The position numbers were made by a program, and so were the translations under genes. From contig QHVH01000033.1 in NCBI GenBank assembly GCA_003222245.1, positions 1 to 64,000 of the forward strand: 64,000 nt of DNA, read 5' to 3'. This DNA is from Blastocatellia bacterium AA13. GTDB lineage: Bacteria; Acidobacteriota; Blastocatellia; UBA7656. Of this stretch, positions 38,146 to 48,010 are shown piece by piece. A model generated the notes under the pieces. The model saw only the letters and a program-made list of their open reading frames with translations, did not search any database and had not been told where the DNA came from. Numbering within the stretch: position 1 is the stretch's first letter; every line of letters starts with the position of its first letter.

Positions 38146-39363
38146 ATGATCAAAGCAGCATCACGCACTCGAAACTTCACCTATGCAATCCGCAACATAG
38201 TCGCCGAAGCAAAAAAGCTGGAGCGCGAGGGCCGCGAGGTGATCTATCTCAACATCGGCGACCCGGTGCTCTACGGGTTCAACACTCCGCCGCACGTTGT
38301 GCAGGCTCTCGAACGTGCGTTGCGGGATGGGCGAAACGGCTACGCGCCTTCAACAGGAATCCTCGAAGCTCGGGAAGCCGTAGCTCGAGAGTCGATCTCG
38401 CGAGGCATCAACATCAGCGCTGATGATGTGGTAATCACCTCCGGCGCTTCGGAGGCTGTAGACATCGTGCTCAGCGCGTTGCTCGAGCCCGGAGACGAAG
38501 TCCTGGCGCCAACTCCAGGATATCCGCTCTACACCGCAGTCGTCTCAAAGCTCGGAAGCCAGGAGAGGACTTACCGTCTGGATCCGACTAACAACTGGGA
38601 GCCTTCGGTAGAAGATATTCGAGCCGCGATAACGCCCCGCACTCGCGCGATCGTGATCATAAACCCCAATAACCCGACGGGAGCCGTCTACAGCCGAAAG
38701 AAGCTGCTTGAAGTGCTGGCGGTAGCCGAGGAGGCCGGACTGGTCGTGCTCGCCGACGAAGTCTATTGGCGGCTGACGTACGAGCAACAGGCGCCGCCGA
38801 TCGCTTCGCTGGTCGATGACCGCGTGCCGGTGATCACGTTCGAGAGTTTGTCGAAGATCTATCTGGCTCCGGGCTGGCGGCTTGGCTGGATGAAGCTCTC
38901 AAACAGCCATTTAATGGGTGACCTGAAAACCGGCATTAACAAGTTAGCTGATGCTCGCTTGTGCAGTCCTGGTCCCGCGCAGTATGCGGTCGCAGCCGCG
39001 CTCGAAGGTGATCACAGCTATCTCGAAGACGTGATGCGGCGCTTCCGCGATCGCCGCGACCTTACGCACCAGCGAATCAACGCCATCAAAGGGATGAACT
39101 GCTCTCTGCCCGGCGGAGCTTTCTATGTGATGGCCCAGATCGAACGGCTCGACGGAGCAACCGATGAAGAGTTTGTCCTATCCCTCCTGCGTGAGACAGG
39201 GATTCTCTTTGTGCATGGCTCAGGCTTTGGCATGAACAAAGCGGACGGGTACTTTCGAATTGTCTATCTTCCTGAGCCGGAGGTGCTGAATCTGGTCTTT
39301 GATCGCGTCCAGAAGTTTGCTGAAGCATGGCGGCCAAGCGCTCGCGCGACGCTGAAGCGTTAG
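38146..39363 (+). CDS. PLP-dependent class I/II aminotransferase (AlaA-like)
   Basis: The 405-residue fold type I aminotransferase has the usual blocks: VIYLNIGDPVLYGF, GYAPSTGILEAREAVA, ITSGASEAVDIVLSALLEPGDEVL, IINPNNPTGAVYS, VLADEVYWRL, and the PLP-lysine motif SLSKIYLAPGWRLGWM. The NIGDP and AIRNIVAEAKKLE N-terminus is closest to AlaA-type alanine/glutamate-pyruvate aminotransferases. ATG 38146 is preferred to a TTG six bases upstream. It is the first housekeeping gene after the CRISPR array. Confidence 0.9.
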   Translation: MIKAASRTRNFTYAIRNIVAEAKKLEREGREVIYLNIGDPVLYGFNTPPHVVQALERALRDGRNGYAPSTGILEAREAVARESISRGINISADDVVITSGASEAVDIVLSALLEPGDEVLAPTPGYPLYTAVVSKLGSQERTYRLDPTNNWEPSVEDIRAAITPRTRAIVIINPNNPTGAVYSRKKLLEVLAVAEEAGLVVLADEVYWRLTYEQQAPPIASLVDDRVPVITFESLSKIYLAPGWRLGWMKLSNSHLMGDLKTGINKLADARLCSPGPAQYAVAAALEGDHSYLEDVMRRFRDRRDLTHQRINAIKGMNCSLPGGAFYVMAQIERLDGATDEEFVLSLLRETGILFVHGSGFGMNKADGYFRIVYLPEPEVLNLVFDRVQKFAEAWRPSARATLKR

Positions 39364-39579
39364 CAGTCAGGCGGACAGGAGAATCTGCTATGAGCTGCGC
39401 TTCTGATTCGGTCTTCCGCAAGCACCGCGACAACCCTTCTTCGGGAAGCCTGTCTTGATCTTCTGGAAAAGACCGGCAATCACAGAGTTGACAGTCGATT
39501 GAAGCTCTCCGGCAAGTTCTCTGAGTCGAAAGCGAACGCCTTCTGCTCAAATCGGAAAGACTGAAAAGGAGAAACGAAT

Positions 39580-40425
39580 ATGAAGTTGGCGCGCTACCGC
39601 GGCGCCCTGTCAGCGCTGTTGATTCTGATCCCGGCGGTTATCTCGGCGACGGGAAATTCGGCGGTCCCGCAAACAAGTTTCGATTCAAAGAGCCTTGTCT
39701 GGTATGCGAGTTATGGATCGAACCTCGATTGCGAGCGATTCATGTGCTACATCAAAGGCGGCACGCCGCGCGGAGCTTTGAGGTCCAACCCGGGATGCAG
39801 GGATAGCAGCGATCCACTCGAGTCAAGACGCATACTCATAAAAGGATTCGAGCTTTACTTCGCAGACGATGAACGAGCCCAGCGATCCTGGGGCGGCGCG
39901 CCGGCGTTCATCAGGCGAAACGCGAGCTCGAGCGTGAACGGGCGAATGTACTTGATCACCTACCAGCAGTTCAACGATGTGGTCCTTCAGGAGAACGACT
40001 TCCGCAAAAGAGAAGAGCTTGCCGACCGTCTTCCTGTTTCATCGAATTCTATAGACAAGAAACGCGGGTTCTCGTTGAAAGAGATAAAGCCCGACGCCCT
40101 TTATGATCAGGTGCTCTACGTAGGTGACGAGGGCGGTCATGCTATCTTCACTTTCACGACGACGCATACCGAGTTGCCGAGCGGCGCGCCAAGCGGGCCA
40201 TACTTACAAGTGATTCTCAAGGGTCTAAAGGACACCTATGCCGATAAGACTGAGACGTCCATCTACGAATATGTATCCTCGGCCGGCGGAATACAGGGCC
40301 TCATGACGCCTGAGAAGCTCAAGCGTTTGACCTTGCAGCGAGCTCCGGCGCTGGCGGCAAAGACTCCGGGAGAAGAGGGAGGCGGGTGCAAATGTCCTTC
40401 CAGCGCCTCGGTTCGGGCGCCTTAA
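39580..40425 (+). CDS. Secreted gamma-glutamylcyclotransferase-fold protein
   Basis: The 281-residue protein has a signal peptide (ALSALLILIPAVISA) and then LVWYASYGSNLDCERF, the YGSNL nucleotide/substrate loop of the GGCT-like fold. RMYLITYQQFNDVVLQEND carries a candidate acidic residue. GGCT enzymes act on gamma-glutamyl or related amide bonds; export makes the true substrate unclear. AAAGGAGAAACGAAT precedes the ATG. The C-terminus ends in a Gly/Cys-rich tail (EEGGGCKCPSS) of unknown meaning. Confidence 0.7.
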   Translation: MKLARYRGALSALLILIPAVISATGNSAVPQTSFDSKSLVWYASYGSNLDCERFMCYIKGGTPRGALRSNPGCRDSSDPLESRRILIKGFELYFADDERAQRSWGGAPAFIRRNASSSVNGRMYLITYQQFNDVVLQENDFRKREELADRLPVSSNSIDKKRGFSLKEIKPDALYDQVLYVGDEGGHAIFTFTTTHTELPSGAPSGPYLQVILKGLKDTYADKTETSIYEYVSSAGGIQGLMTPEKLKRLTLQRAPALAAKTPGEEGGGCKCPSSASVRAP

Positions 40426-41081
40426 TGGATTGCTCGCTTGATACGCGCTTGATAGGCGCTTGATACGCAAAAGCCGTTCGAGCACGGGCTCCTAATCTGG
40501 CTTGTTTCGATCGGTGATATGTTGGAAGAAAGGGCTCATTCGCTTACCATGAGCGTTCCTTCCATTTCTTCGTGGCCGGAGCCACAGAACATATCGCAGT
40601 GAATTTGAACGCGCCGGTCTCGCTCGGAGTGAAGCTGACACGACTCGTTTCGCCAGGCTTCAGAGTAGCCCTAACCTTTTAGACGGCTTTTGATCTGAAC
40701 AGCGGCGAGTTGAAAGAGTTGTAGAACTGGTGAAGAAAGCCGCAACCTAAAATTGCGAGGGCGAGGAGCCTTCTGCTCTAACTGCACGCGTCGTGTTCGA
40801 GGGTTGAAGATTCCTGACGATGTGGAGGTCAAGAAGTCAAAAGCCCGGCGGCTTGCGCAACTAAGCGAAGGCAAGACACGCGAACCTCAAAAGTGTTGAC
40901 TCTCACTACGTAATACGCATAATAGCGATACTCAAGTAGGCTCCTGGATCTTGGTATGGTTTGTCCTCTGTAATTAAAGTCCCTTTGCCCCATTTACATT
41001 GTCAATTGCTCCGGTAGGAATCTCAAACCGGCGTTTGCGAGCCCCAATGCGCCCGATCAATGACTGTTTGGAGGCATGGAA
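40426..41081. other. Intergenic region with gene debris
   Basis: Short tandem copies of CTTGATA(C/G)GCG occur at 40437-40466. A minus-strand cupredoxin remnant (described separately) occupies 40536-40678. The rest up to the porin-like gene holds only short frames without ribosome binding sites. Confidence 0.5.
40536..40678 (-). pseudogene. Cupredoxin C-terminal fragment, frameshifted
   Basis: After a stop at 40679-40681 the minus strand reads VRATLKPGETSRVSFTPSET-GAFKF. A single missing base near 40598 then shifts the frame; in the shifted frame it reads HCDMFCGSGHEEMEGTLMVSE and stops at 40536. The CxxxCGxGHxxM pattern is the copper-binding end of CuA/COX2-like or plastocyanin-like cupredoxins. 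The N-terminal part of the gene is gone. Confidence 0.65.
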
Positions 41082-42371
41082 ATGGCAACAGTTGGGGTCA
41101 AAAGAACTACCCCTTCCTCATTCATAAAAAAAATTGCGCTGGCAATTGTCGTTTGTTTCATCCTCTGCGGTTCGCGACAAGCCTGCGCCCAGCAAGCACA
41201 GCCACAGGATGAGCGCGAGACCATACGCCAGTTGCTCCGGCGAATCGACGAGCTCGAGGCGAGGCTGAAAGCAGTGGAAGCGAAGCAGGGCAGCGCATCG
41301 GCGCAGCCTGCCGAAGCAACCGGAGCGGCCCCTGCGCCCAAGCACGAAGATGCAGGAGAGCAGGCACAATCCGGCCACGGCATGGGTTTGCCGGCTGATT
41401 CTCCCAGCTTGCGAATGCACGGCTTTGCGGATGTCGGTTATCACGCCAGCGATTTGAAAGGCGAGACGAATTCATTCGCACTCGGGCAGTTCGATCTTTT
41501 CATAACTTCGCGTTTGTCGGAAAAATTCAGCGCGCTAGCGGAAATGGTGATAGAAGCCGACGACCGCAACGCGTTTGGAGTCGAGCTCGAGCGATTCCTG
41601 CTTCAGTACTCCGCGAATGATTACTTTAAACTCGCGGTTGGTCGCTTTCATACGGCGATCGGCTATTACAATACCGCGTTTCATCACGGAACCTGGTTCC
41701 AAACCGCAACGGGCCGTCCCTTCTTGTTCACCTTCGAGGACGAAGGCGGAATTCTTCCAATCCACAACGTCGGCCTCTCCGCGAGCGGCCGAATCCCTTC
41801 GGGCGCGCTCGGCTTGAACTATATCGCCGAAGTCGGAAACGGCCGGGCCTCGCGCTCGCGCTTCGACGAGCCCGTTCAAAACGTAATCGATGAGAACAAC
41901 GGTAAGGCGTTCAACGTCGGATTGATCAGTCGCCCTCGCAAGCTCGACGGCTTTCAGGCGGGATTCACGGTTTATCGAGACCATTTGACGCCCGATGGAC
42001 TGCCTCGAATCGGGCAGACGATTATGGCGGGTCACATTGTCTATCAAACTCCTGAAGTCGAGTTCCTCAACGAAGCACTCGTGGTAAGGCATGCATTGAC
42101 CGGGTCAAATCGAGTCTTCAATACGCCTGGATTCTACACGCAGCTATCGCGACGCTTTGGAAAGGCGAGGCCGTACTTTCGATACCAGTACGTCAATGCT
42201 CCCGGGGACGATCCGATCATTGGCGACGTTGGACGGCGCAACGGACCTTCGGTTGGTCTCCGTTACGACGTGAGCGAATTCGCGGCCTTGAAGATACAGT
42301 ATGATCGCACGGCTCGCAGAAACCTGGATGCCATCAATGGTATCGGCTTTCAACTGGCTTTCACTTTCTAA
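41082..42371 (+). CDS. Outer-membrane porin-like protein
   Basis: The 429-residue product has a signal peptide ending near QACA, then a coiled-coil segment (RETIRQLLRRIDELEARLKAVEAK). A beta-barrel-like body of alternating strands follows, ending in Phe (GIGFQLAFTF) as outer-membrane proteins usually do. The coiled coil followed by a barrel resembles phosphate-selective or trimeric porins. ATG 41082 is 7 bases after GGAGG, so it is preferred to the ATG at 41076. The binding-protein and chemoreceptor genes follow on the same strand, within 15 and 77 bp. Confidence 0.75.
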   Translation: MATVGVKRTTPSSFIKKIALAIVVCFILCGSRQACAQQAQPQDERETIRQLLRRIDELEARLKAVEAKQGSASAQPAEATGAAPAPKHEDAGEQAQSGHGMGLPADSPSLRMHGFADVGYHASDLKGETNSFALGQFDLFITSRLSEKFSALAEMVIEADDRNAFGVELERFLLQYSANDYFKLAVGRFHTAIGYYNTAFHHGTWFQTATGRPFLFTFEDEGGILPIHNVGLSASGRIPSGALGLNYIAEVGNGRASRSRFDEPVQNVIDENNGKAFNVGLISRPRKLDGFQAGFTVYRDHLTPDGLPRIGQTIMAGHIVYQTPEVEFLNEALVVRHALTGSNRVFNTPGFYTQLSRRFGKARPYFRYQYVNAPGDDPIIGDVGRRNGPSVGLRYDVSEFAALKIQYDRTARRNLDAINGIGFQLAFTF

Positions 42372-42385
42372 TATGGGACGGAACG

Positions 42386-42907
42386 ATGCGAGTAACCACA
42401 ATCCTCACGATCGCTATTGGTTTGATCACGGCGGCGGCGCCGGCATTCGGCTCGCGACCTCCCCATGCGGCCGTCTATTCACGCGCTCCGGTATCGGAAG
42501 ACCTCGCGATAATCGTCAACAAGGCTAATCCGGTTGACTCGCTGAGCTTCGCGGATCTGCGCGCGATTTTCCTGGGCGAGCGCGGGAGCTGGCCGAACGG
42601 AAAGAAGATCACGGTGTTGATGCGTTCTCCCGGCCCGCCTGAGCGAGAAGCTGTACTGCGCTGGATCTATAAGATGAATGAGAGCGACTACAGCCGCTAC
42701 TCTCTTCAAAGCACGTTTACCGGCCAGGCGCAGTCGGGGCCGAAACTTCTCGATTCCGCTGCAGGAATGCGCAGATTCGTCTTCAACGTTCCGGGAGCGA
42801 TCGGTTACGTGAGGGCGCCCGAAGCGGACGAGTCGGTCAAGATTCTTCGAATAGATGGACATGCGCCCGGCGAGGCGGCTTACAGAATCAAGCTCGCCAT
42901 CAGATGA
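42386..42907 (+). CDS. PstS-like periplasmic substrate-binding domain protein
   Basis: The 173-residue protein has a signal peptide (ILTIAIGLITAAAPAFG) and the compact phosphate-binding-like pattern DLAIIVNKANPVDSLSFADLRAIFLGE, a W-NGKKI segment, and a C-terminal GAIGYVRA. Such single-domain PstS-like proteins lack cognate ABC permease genes here and may deliver or sense an anion for the adjacent chemoreceptor. The gene begins 14 bp after the porin stop. Confidence 0.75.
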   Translation: MRVTTILTIAIGLITAAAPAFGSRPPHAAVYSRAPVSEDLAIIVNKANPVDSLSFADLRAIFLGERGSWPNGKKITVLMRSPGPPEREAVLRWIYKMNESDYSRYSLQSTFTGQAQSGPKLLDSAAGMRRFVFNVPGAIGYVRAPEADESVKILRIDGHAPGEAAYRIKLAIR

Positions 42908-42983
42908 ATGAGCACGCGCGCGCACAGCGGCTCCGCGGTAAAACACCGCCGCTGCCGGCCGACGTTATGAGGACAGTCTCAAG

Positions 42984-45900
42984 ATGATCAATTCCCGCGG
43001 GATCACAGCAAGAGTGAAGACGGCATACGGAAGGCACGGCATTGGGCTGGCGTTCGCTCTAATAGGGCTCGTAGTGATCGCCGTCGGAGCGTTTGTGGTA
43101 ATGGATCTTCGGCGCGCCGGCGAAGAGGTTCGAAACATGAACGCCGGGGCTGTGCGCGGCCTCGACCTGATCGGAGAGCTTCAGTATCAGACTCAAGAAG
43201 CGCGGAGGAGCATTCAATACGCGCTCACGACCTCCGACAGCAATCTACAAGTTGAATACGCGGATCAGTCACGCGCGGCTGACGCCGTCGTAGCCGATCT
43301 TGCGAAGGCGCAGCGTCACGAAGGTCATGGCGGCAAAAACGAAGAAGCGAGCGCTCTCGCGCAATTCGAAAATGATTGGGCGGCGTATCTCGGCATTCGC
43401 GACCAGTTGATTGTCCTGGTGTTGCAAGGGGATTCGCGAGAGGCGGTCGCTCTCGATCTTGCTTCCGGCGTGGCCGTATTCAACCGCGTGCGGGACGATC
43501 TTCAAGAGATCAAGCGGCTTCATAAGGACGAAGCCGAAAAACAGATGGCCTCGGTAGATGCGTCATACAAACGATCCCTGCTCCGGCTCATTGTCATTCT
43601 GGGACTGACTCAACTGGCCGCCATTTTTGCGGTGCGCATCGTGCAGAAGAGCAAGATGCTGCGAAGCGTGCAGCGCTCCGAATCGCGGCTGAGCGAAGTC
43701 ATCGAATCAATTCACGAAGCGATGTTCGTGATCGGTCAGGACGAAAGGGTCGAGTTGTGGAACAAGGCAGCGGAGCGAATCACAGGCAATCCCCGTGAAA
43801 AGGTGCTCGGCCGCGTCTTTCGCCATTCAATGCCCGGTCTCGATTCAAAACGCCTTAGGACCGCCGTCGAGAGTTCGAGAGAGACCTCCTCCGCGGCTGA
43901 AATCGACAATCTCGTCTTCAAATCCGAGAAAGGCGAACGAATCCTCGACGCCCGTGTGTTGCCGTTCAAAGGCGGAACCGCAGTGTTCTTCAGCGACGTT
44001 ACGGACAACGTGAAGCGCGATGAGACATTGAAGGAGAGCGAGGATCGATTTCGGAATCTTTTCGAAAATTCGCCTATCGGCATCTACAGGTCGACTCCTG
44101 ACGGGCGCGCATTGATGGCTAACCCGAAGCTGCTCCAGATGCTCGGCTACTCATCGTTCGCCGATTTAGCCGAGCAAAATCTCAATGAGGAAGATCTCGG
44201 CCCGACGTATAAACGGGATGAATTCAGGGAACGAATCGAGCGCGATGGATCGGTCACCGGTCTGGAATCCATGTGGCGGCGCCAGGACGGCGCTGAAATT
44301 TATCTGCGCGAGAATGCGCGGGCGGTTCGCGATTCGGAAGGCGCAGTCGTGTACTACGAAGGCACGGTCGAAGACGTGACCGAATCCAAGCTGATTCAGG
44401 AAGCGCTTCGTGATTCACAGGCGCTTTTCAACTCGCTTGTGAACAGCCTGCCGCAGAAGATTTTCTGCAAGGATCACGAAGGGCGATTCACCTTCGGCAA
44501 CCGCGCTTTCCGCGAAGCGATGTCGAAATCGCTGGAAGAAATCGTCGGCAGGACCGATCGAGACTTCTTCACGCCCGAACTTGCTGAAAAGTATGCTCGC
44601 GATGACAAGCTTGTCGTGGAGACCGAACAGGTCTTGGATGTAGTCGAGCAGCACATCAGTCCCAACGGAGAGATATCCTATATGCAGATCGTGAAGACGC
44701 CTCAGTACAGTTTCAGCGGCGATGTGATAGGCGTTCAGGGCATCTTCTGGGATGTGACTCGTCAGCGGGCGGCGGAGCTGGAAGCCGCTCGCGAGCGCGA
44801 CCTTCTGCACGCGCTTATGGATAACATTCCCGACACAATCTATTTCAAGGATGAGCTTGGCCGCTTTGTTCGGGTCAATCAGGCGCATGCGGAATGGCTT
44901 GGGATCGACAGCCCCGCCGCCGGGGTAGGAAGGACTGACGCCGACTTCTTCACCGCTGAGAGCCTGATGGAGGTCGCGGCCGGCGAGCGCAATATCATCC
45001 GCTCGGGCATCGCGCTCGTCGGAGCTACGGATCGGCTCACGCGAAAGGACGGCGCTTCGCGCTGGATGCTTTCGACCAAAGTGCCGATAAGATCGAATGA
45101 AGGCCGGATCACCGGCATTATCGGAATTGCAAAAGACATCACGGATCGCAAGGAAGCCGAAGAAAATCTCGAGCACAATCTCGCGGAGTTCCTGGATGTA
45201 GTCTCCGCTGTTTCGGAAGGCGACCTGACCAGGCGAGGCAGCACCAGCGACGGCACGCTTGGGCAGGTTGTCATATCAGTCAACACGATGCTGGACAACT
45301 TCAGCGCTATGCTGAATCAGGTAAAGCATACCGGTCTGGCGGTCAGTTCCAGTGCTGTTCAGATACTCCGCGCGTCGCGTCAGATTGCTGAAGAGTCGGG
45401 GCGGCAGGCCGACGGAATAACCGGAACGTCGAGCGCGGTCGAAGCGATGGCGGCTTCGATGAGCCACGTTTCCAAGAACGCGGAAGCTTCGGCCGAATCG
45501 GGGAGACGCGCGCTGGTAACGGCCGAGATGGGCGATCGCTCCGTCAGCAATACGTCCGAAGCGATGATCAGGATTAACACCGCGGTCGAACAGACCGCCG
45601 ACAAGATGCGCCGTCTATCGAAACGAAGCTCCGAGATATCGGACATAATCGATCTGATCGACGACATCGCGGCAAAGACCAACCTGCTATCTCTCAACGC
45701 GGCCATAGAAGCCGCTCACGCCGGCGAGGCGGGGGTCGGCTTCAGCGTCGTGGCCGAAGAGATTCGAAGGCTCGCCGACAGGTGCGCGCGCGCTACCAGA
45801 GACGTGAACGACCTGATAAAAGCGATTCAACAGGAAACGGCCGAGGCCCTGGCGGCAATGGACAACGGCATGCGAGAAGTCAAAGAAGGCGCTCGACTGG

Positions 45901-46226
45901 CTGGTCAGGCGCGGCAGGCGCTTCAGGACATTTCGTTTGCGGTGCGCGATGCCTCGTCGTTGATAGAAGAAATTTCGATCGCGTCGGAAAGTCAGGCGAG
46001 CGTGACCAGGAACGTGGCCGAAGCCATGCAAAATATCTCGGCTGTCACGCTGCATACGTCGGTTGAAGCTCACGAGACAGCGGAGACAATCAAACAGATG
46101 GCGGCTCTCTCTGATCAGCTCAATCAGGCGATCATGCAGTTCAAAGTGAATGAGAACGGAAATTCCGCTGCTCCGGCAGTGTATGACTCTAACGGCGCGA
46201 TCCCGAATATATCGCGTGCTGAATAA
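42984..46226 (+). CDS. Methyl-accepting chemotaxis protein with multiple PAS domains
   Basis: The 1080-residue membrane receptor has a first transmembrane helix at about 13-38, a helical periplasmic domain to about 195 and a second membrane helix at about 198-220. About four PAS domains follow (about 225-345, 350-480, 485-600, 610-730), each with typical PAS-C closings such as [10 protein letters not shown] and [16 protein letters not shown]-terminal signalling domain contains the conserved tip [23 protein letters not shown]. It should control a CheA kinase; che genes are not in the window. Position after a porin and binding protein suggests sensing of their ligand. Confidence 0.92.
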   Translation: MINSRGITARVKTAYGRHGIGLAFALIGLVVIAVGAFVVMDLRRAGEEVRNMNAGAVRGLDLIGELQYQTQEARRSIQYALTTSDSNLQVEYADQSRAADAVVADLAKAQRHEGHGGKNEEASALAQFENDWAAYLGIRDQLIVLVLQGDSREAVALDLASGVAVFNRVRDDLQEIKRLHKDEAEKQMASVDASYKRSLLRLIVILGLTQLAAIFAVRIVQKSKMLRSVQRSESRLSEVIESIHEAMFVIGQDERVELWNKAAERITGNPREKVLGRVFRHSMPGLDSKRLRTAVESSRETSSAAEIDNLVFKSEKGERILDARVLPFKGGTAVFFSDVTDNVKRDETLKESEDRFRNLFENSPIGIYRSTPDGRALMANPKLLQMLGYSSFADLAEQNLNEEDLGPTYKRDEFRERIERDGSVTGLESMWRRQDGAEIYLRENARAVRDSEGAVVYYEGTVEDVTESKLIQEALRDSQALFNSLVNSLPQKIFCKDHEGRFTFGNRAFREAMSKSLEEIVGRTDRDFFTPELAEKYARDDKLVVETEQVLDVVEQHISPNGEISYMQIVKTPQYSFSGDVIGVQGIFWDVTRQRAAELEAARERDLLHALMDNIPDTIYFKDELGRFVRVNQAHAEWLGIDSPAAGVGRTDADFFTAESLMEVAAGERNIIRSGIALVGATDRLTRKDGASRWMLSTKVPIRSNEGRITGIIGIAKDITDRKEAEENLEHNLAEFLDVVSAVSEGDLTRRGSTSDGTLGQVVISVNTMLDNFSAMLNQVKHTGLAVSSSAVQILRASRQIAEESGRQADGITGTSSAVEAMAASMSHVSKNAEASAESGRRALVTAEMGDRSVSNTSEAMIRINTAVEQTADKMRRLSKRSSEISDIIDLIDDIAAKTNLLSLNAAIEAAHAGEAGVGFSVVAEEIRRLADRCARATRDVNDLIKAIQQETAEALAAMDNGMREVKEGARLAGQARQALQDISFAVRDASSLIEEISIASESQASVTRNVAEAMQNISAVTLHTSVEAHETAETIKQMAALSDQLNQAIMQFKVNENGNSAAPAVYDSNGAIPNISRAE

Positions 46227-46309
46227 CATCGCGTGCTGAATAACATCGCAGGCCGGTCGGCGGCCGGTTAACATAGCGGCGGGTCAATGCATATAAAAGG
46301 GAGGCAACT

Positions 46310-47914
46310 ATGATGAGGCTCGGACTGCGATCTCGATTAATCGTTCTTATTGCTATACAGGTCATCGCTCTCACGGGTATTCGGCCTGCGACGGCTCGAT
46401 CGGCGGCTCAATCAGATGCTCCGTCGGATCTCGACACATATGCGGCGCGCGTCCTAAAGGACTTTGAAGTACCGGGCCTGGCGGTTGGGATTGTCAAAGA
46501 CGGCCGGCTAATACTTGCGAAGGGATACGGGGTTCGCAAGATCGGTGAGCCAACGCCCGTCGACGAGCACACGCTTTTCGGCATTGCGTCCAACACAAAA
46601 GCGTTTACCGCCGCGGCGCTCGCGACCCTTGTCGACGAAGGCAAGATCAAGTGGGACGATCCGGTCATAAAGCACATGCCGAGCTTTCAAATGTACGATC
46701 CTTATGTGACCCGAGAGATGACTATCAGGGATCTGCTTACGCATCGAAGCGGGCTCGGCCTGGGAGCGGGTGATCTTATGTTCTGGCCGCATACGACGTT
46801 CACCCGCGACGAGATTGTTCAACGGCTTCGCTTCATCAAACCCGCGAGCAGTTTTCGAAGCCGTTATGCCTACGACAACATTCTCTATCTCGTAGCCGGC
46901 CAGATAATTCCTGCCGTTACCGGCAAGAGCTGGGACGATTTCATCAAGGAGCGAATCTTTGCACGAGTCGGCATGAGCGAGAGCAACACCAGCACCAACG
47001 ACCTTCGTGCGGGCGGCAACTTCGTTTCGCCGCACGCGAAGGTGGAAGGCAAGGTTCAAGCAATTCCGTACAACAACCTCGACAACAACGCACCGGCAGG
47101 AGCCATCAATTCAAATGTTTCCGATATGGCGAAATGGATGAGGATTCAGCTCGCGCACGGTGCAATCGACGGCTCGCAGAGACTGTTCAGCGAACGCCAA
47201 TCGCGAGAGATGTGGTCGTCTCAGACGATTCTCCCCGTAGGCGATCCGCCTCCAGCGCTCGCGGCTTTGAAAGCGAACTTTTCGTCATATGGTCTTGGCT
47301 GGGGCTTGACCGATTATCGCGGTCACAAGGTCGTCTCGCACACAGGCGGCTTAGCGGGAATGGTATCGCGCGTGACTCTCGTTCCGGACTTGAATCTCGG
47401 AATCGTAGTTCTAACGAATCAGGAGTCGGGCGGGGCGTTTCAGTGTCTCACTTATCATATCCTTGATTACTACCTTGGCGCGCCCGCCACGGATTGGATC
47501 GCGGGCTTTCGATCATCCGCGGAACAGGGGCAGAAGATGGCTGCTGAATTCGAAAAGAGGCTGGCCGCCGTTCGCAAAGCGGAATCAAAGCCCCATCTCG
47601 ATCTTTCCGGCTACGCGGGCCGATACGAAGATGCGTGGTATGGCGATGTGACGATCAGCCTGGAAGGCGGCAAGCTGGTTATGAAGTTCAGCCGCACGCC
47701 TGTTCTCGTCGGCGATCTCGAACACTGGCAGTATGACACGTTCATAGCTCGCTGGCGGGATCGCAGCCTTGCGGCTGATGCGTTCGTGACCTTCTCGCTG
47801 AAGCCCAACGGCACAATCGATCAGATGAGAATGGATCCCGTGTCGCCGCTCACCGATTTCAGCTACGACTTTCAGGATCTGTTATTCAGGCCGGCTCCGG
47901 CCAGCCGCAACTGA
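46310..47914 (+). CDS. Secreted class C beta-lactamase-like serine hydrolase
   Basis: The 534-residue protein has an N-terminal signal and the three motifs of the penicillin-binding/AmpC fold. These are SxxK in FGIASNTKAFTAAAL (Ser near 94), YxN in YAYDNILYLVAGQ (Tyr near 187), and the HTGG box in VVSHTGGLAGMVS near 344. A C-terminal DUF3471-like domain follows (LDLSGYAGRYEDAWYGD). This family includes esterases, D-aminopeptidases and peptidases; resistance function should not be assumed. GGGAGG precedes the tandem ATG start codons. Confidence 0.87.
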   Translation: MMRLGLRSRLIVLIAIQVIALTGIRPATARSAAQSDAPSDLDTYAARVLKDFEVPGLAVGIVKDGRLILAKGYGVRKIGEPTPVDEHTLFGIASNTKAFTAAALATLVDEGKIKWDDPVIKHMPSFQMYDPYVTREMTIRDLLTHRSGLGLGAGDLMFWPHTTFTRDEIVQRLRFIKPASSFRSRYAYDNILYLVAGQIIPAVTGKSWDDFIKERIFARVGMSESNTSTNDLRAGGNFVSPHAKVEGKVQAIPYNNLDNNAPAGAINSNVSDMAKWMRIQLAHGAIDGSQRLFSERQSREMWSSQTILPVGDPPPALAALKANFSSYGLGWGLTDYRGHKVVSHTGGLAGMVSRVTLVPDLNLGIVVLTNQESGGAFQCLTYHILDYYLGAPATDWIAGFRSSAEQGQKMAAEFEKRLAAVRKAESKPHLDLSGYAGRYEDAWYGDVTISLEGGKLVMKFSRTPVLVGDLEHWQYDTFIARWRDRSLAADAFVTFSLKPNGTIDQMRMDPVSPLTDFSYDFQDLLFRPAPASRN

Positions 47915-48010
47915 ACGTCGACAGAGGAATTCAAGGGGGGTGTCGGAGGCTATTTTGCCGGGACGACGACGACTGCATTATGGCCTTGCGGAAGTTCCGG
48001 ATGAGCCGAG

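Noticed and set aside
46310-47914. Calling the class C-like hydrolase an antibiotic-resistance beta-lactamase
   Set aside because: The SxxK/YxN/HTGG motifs are shared by esterases and peptidases, and the DUF3471-like tail favours a non-resistance role.
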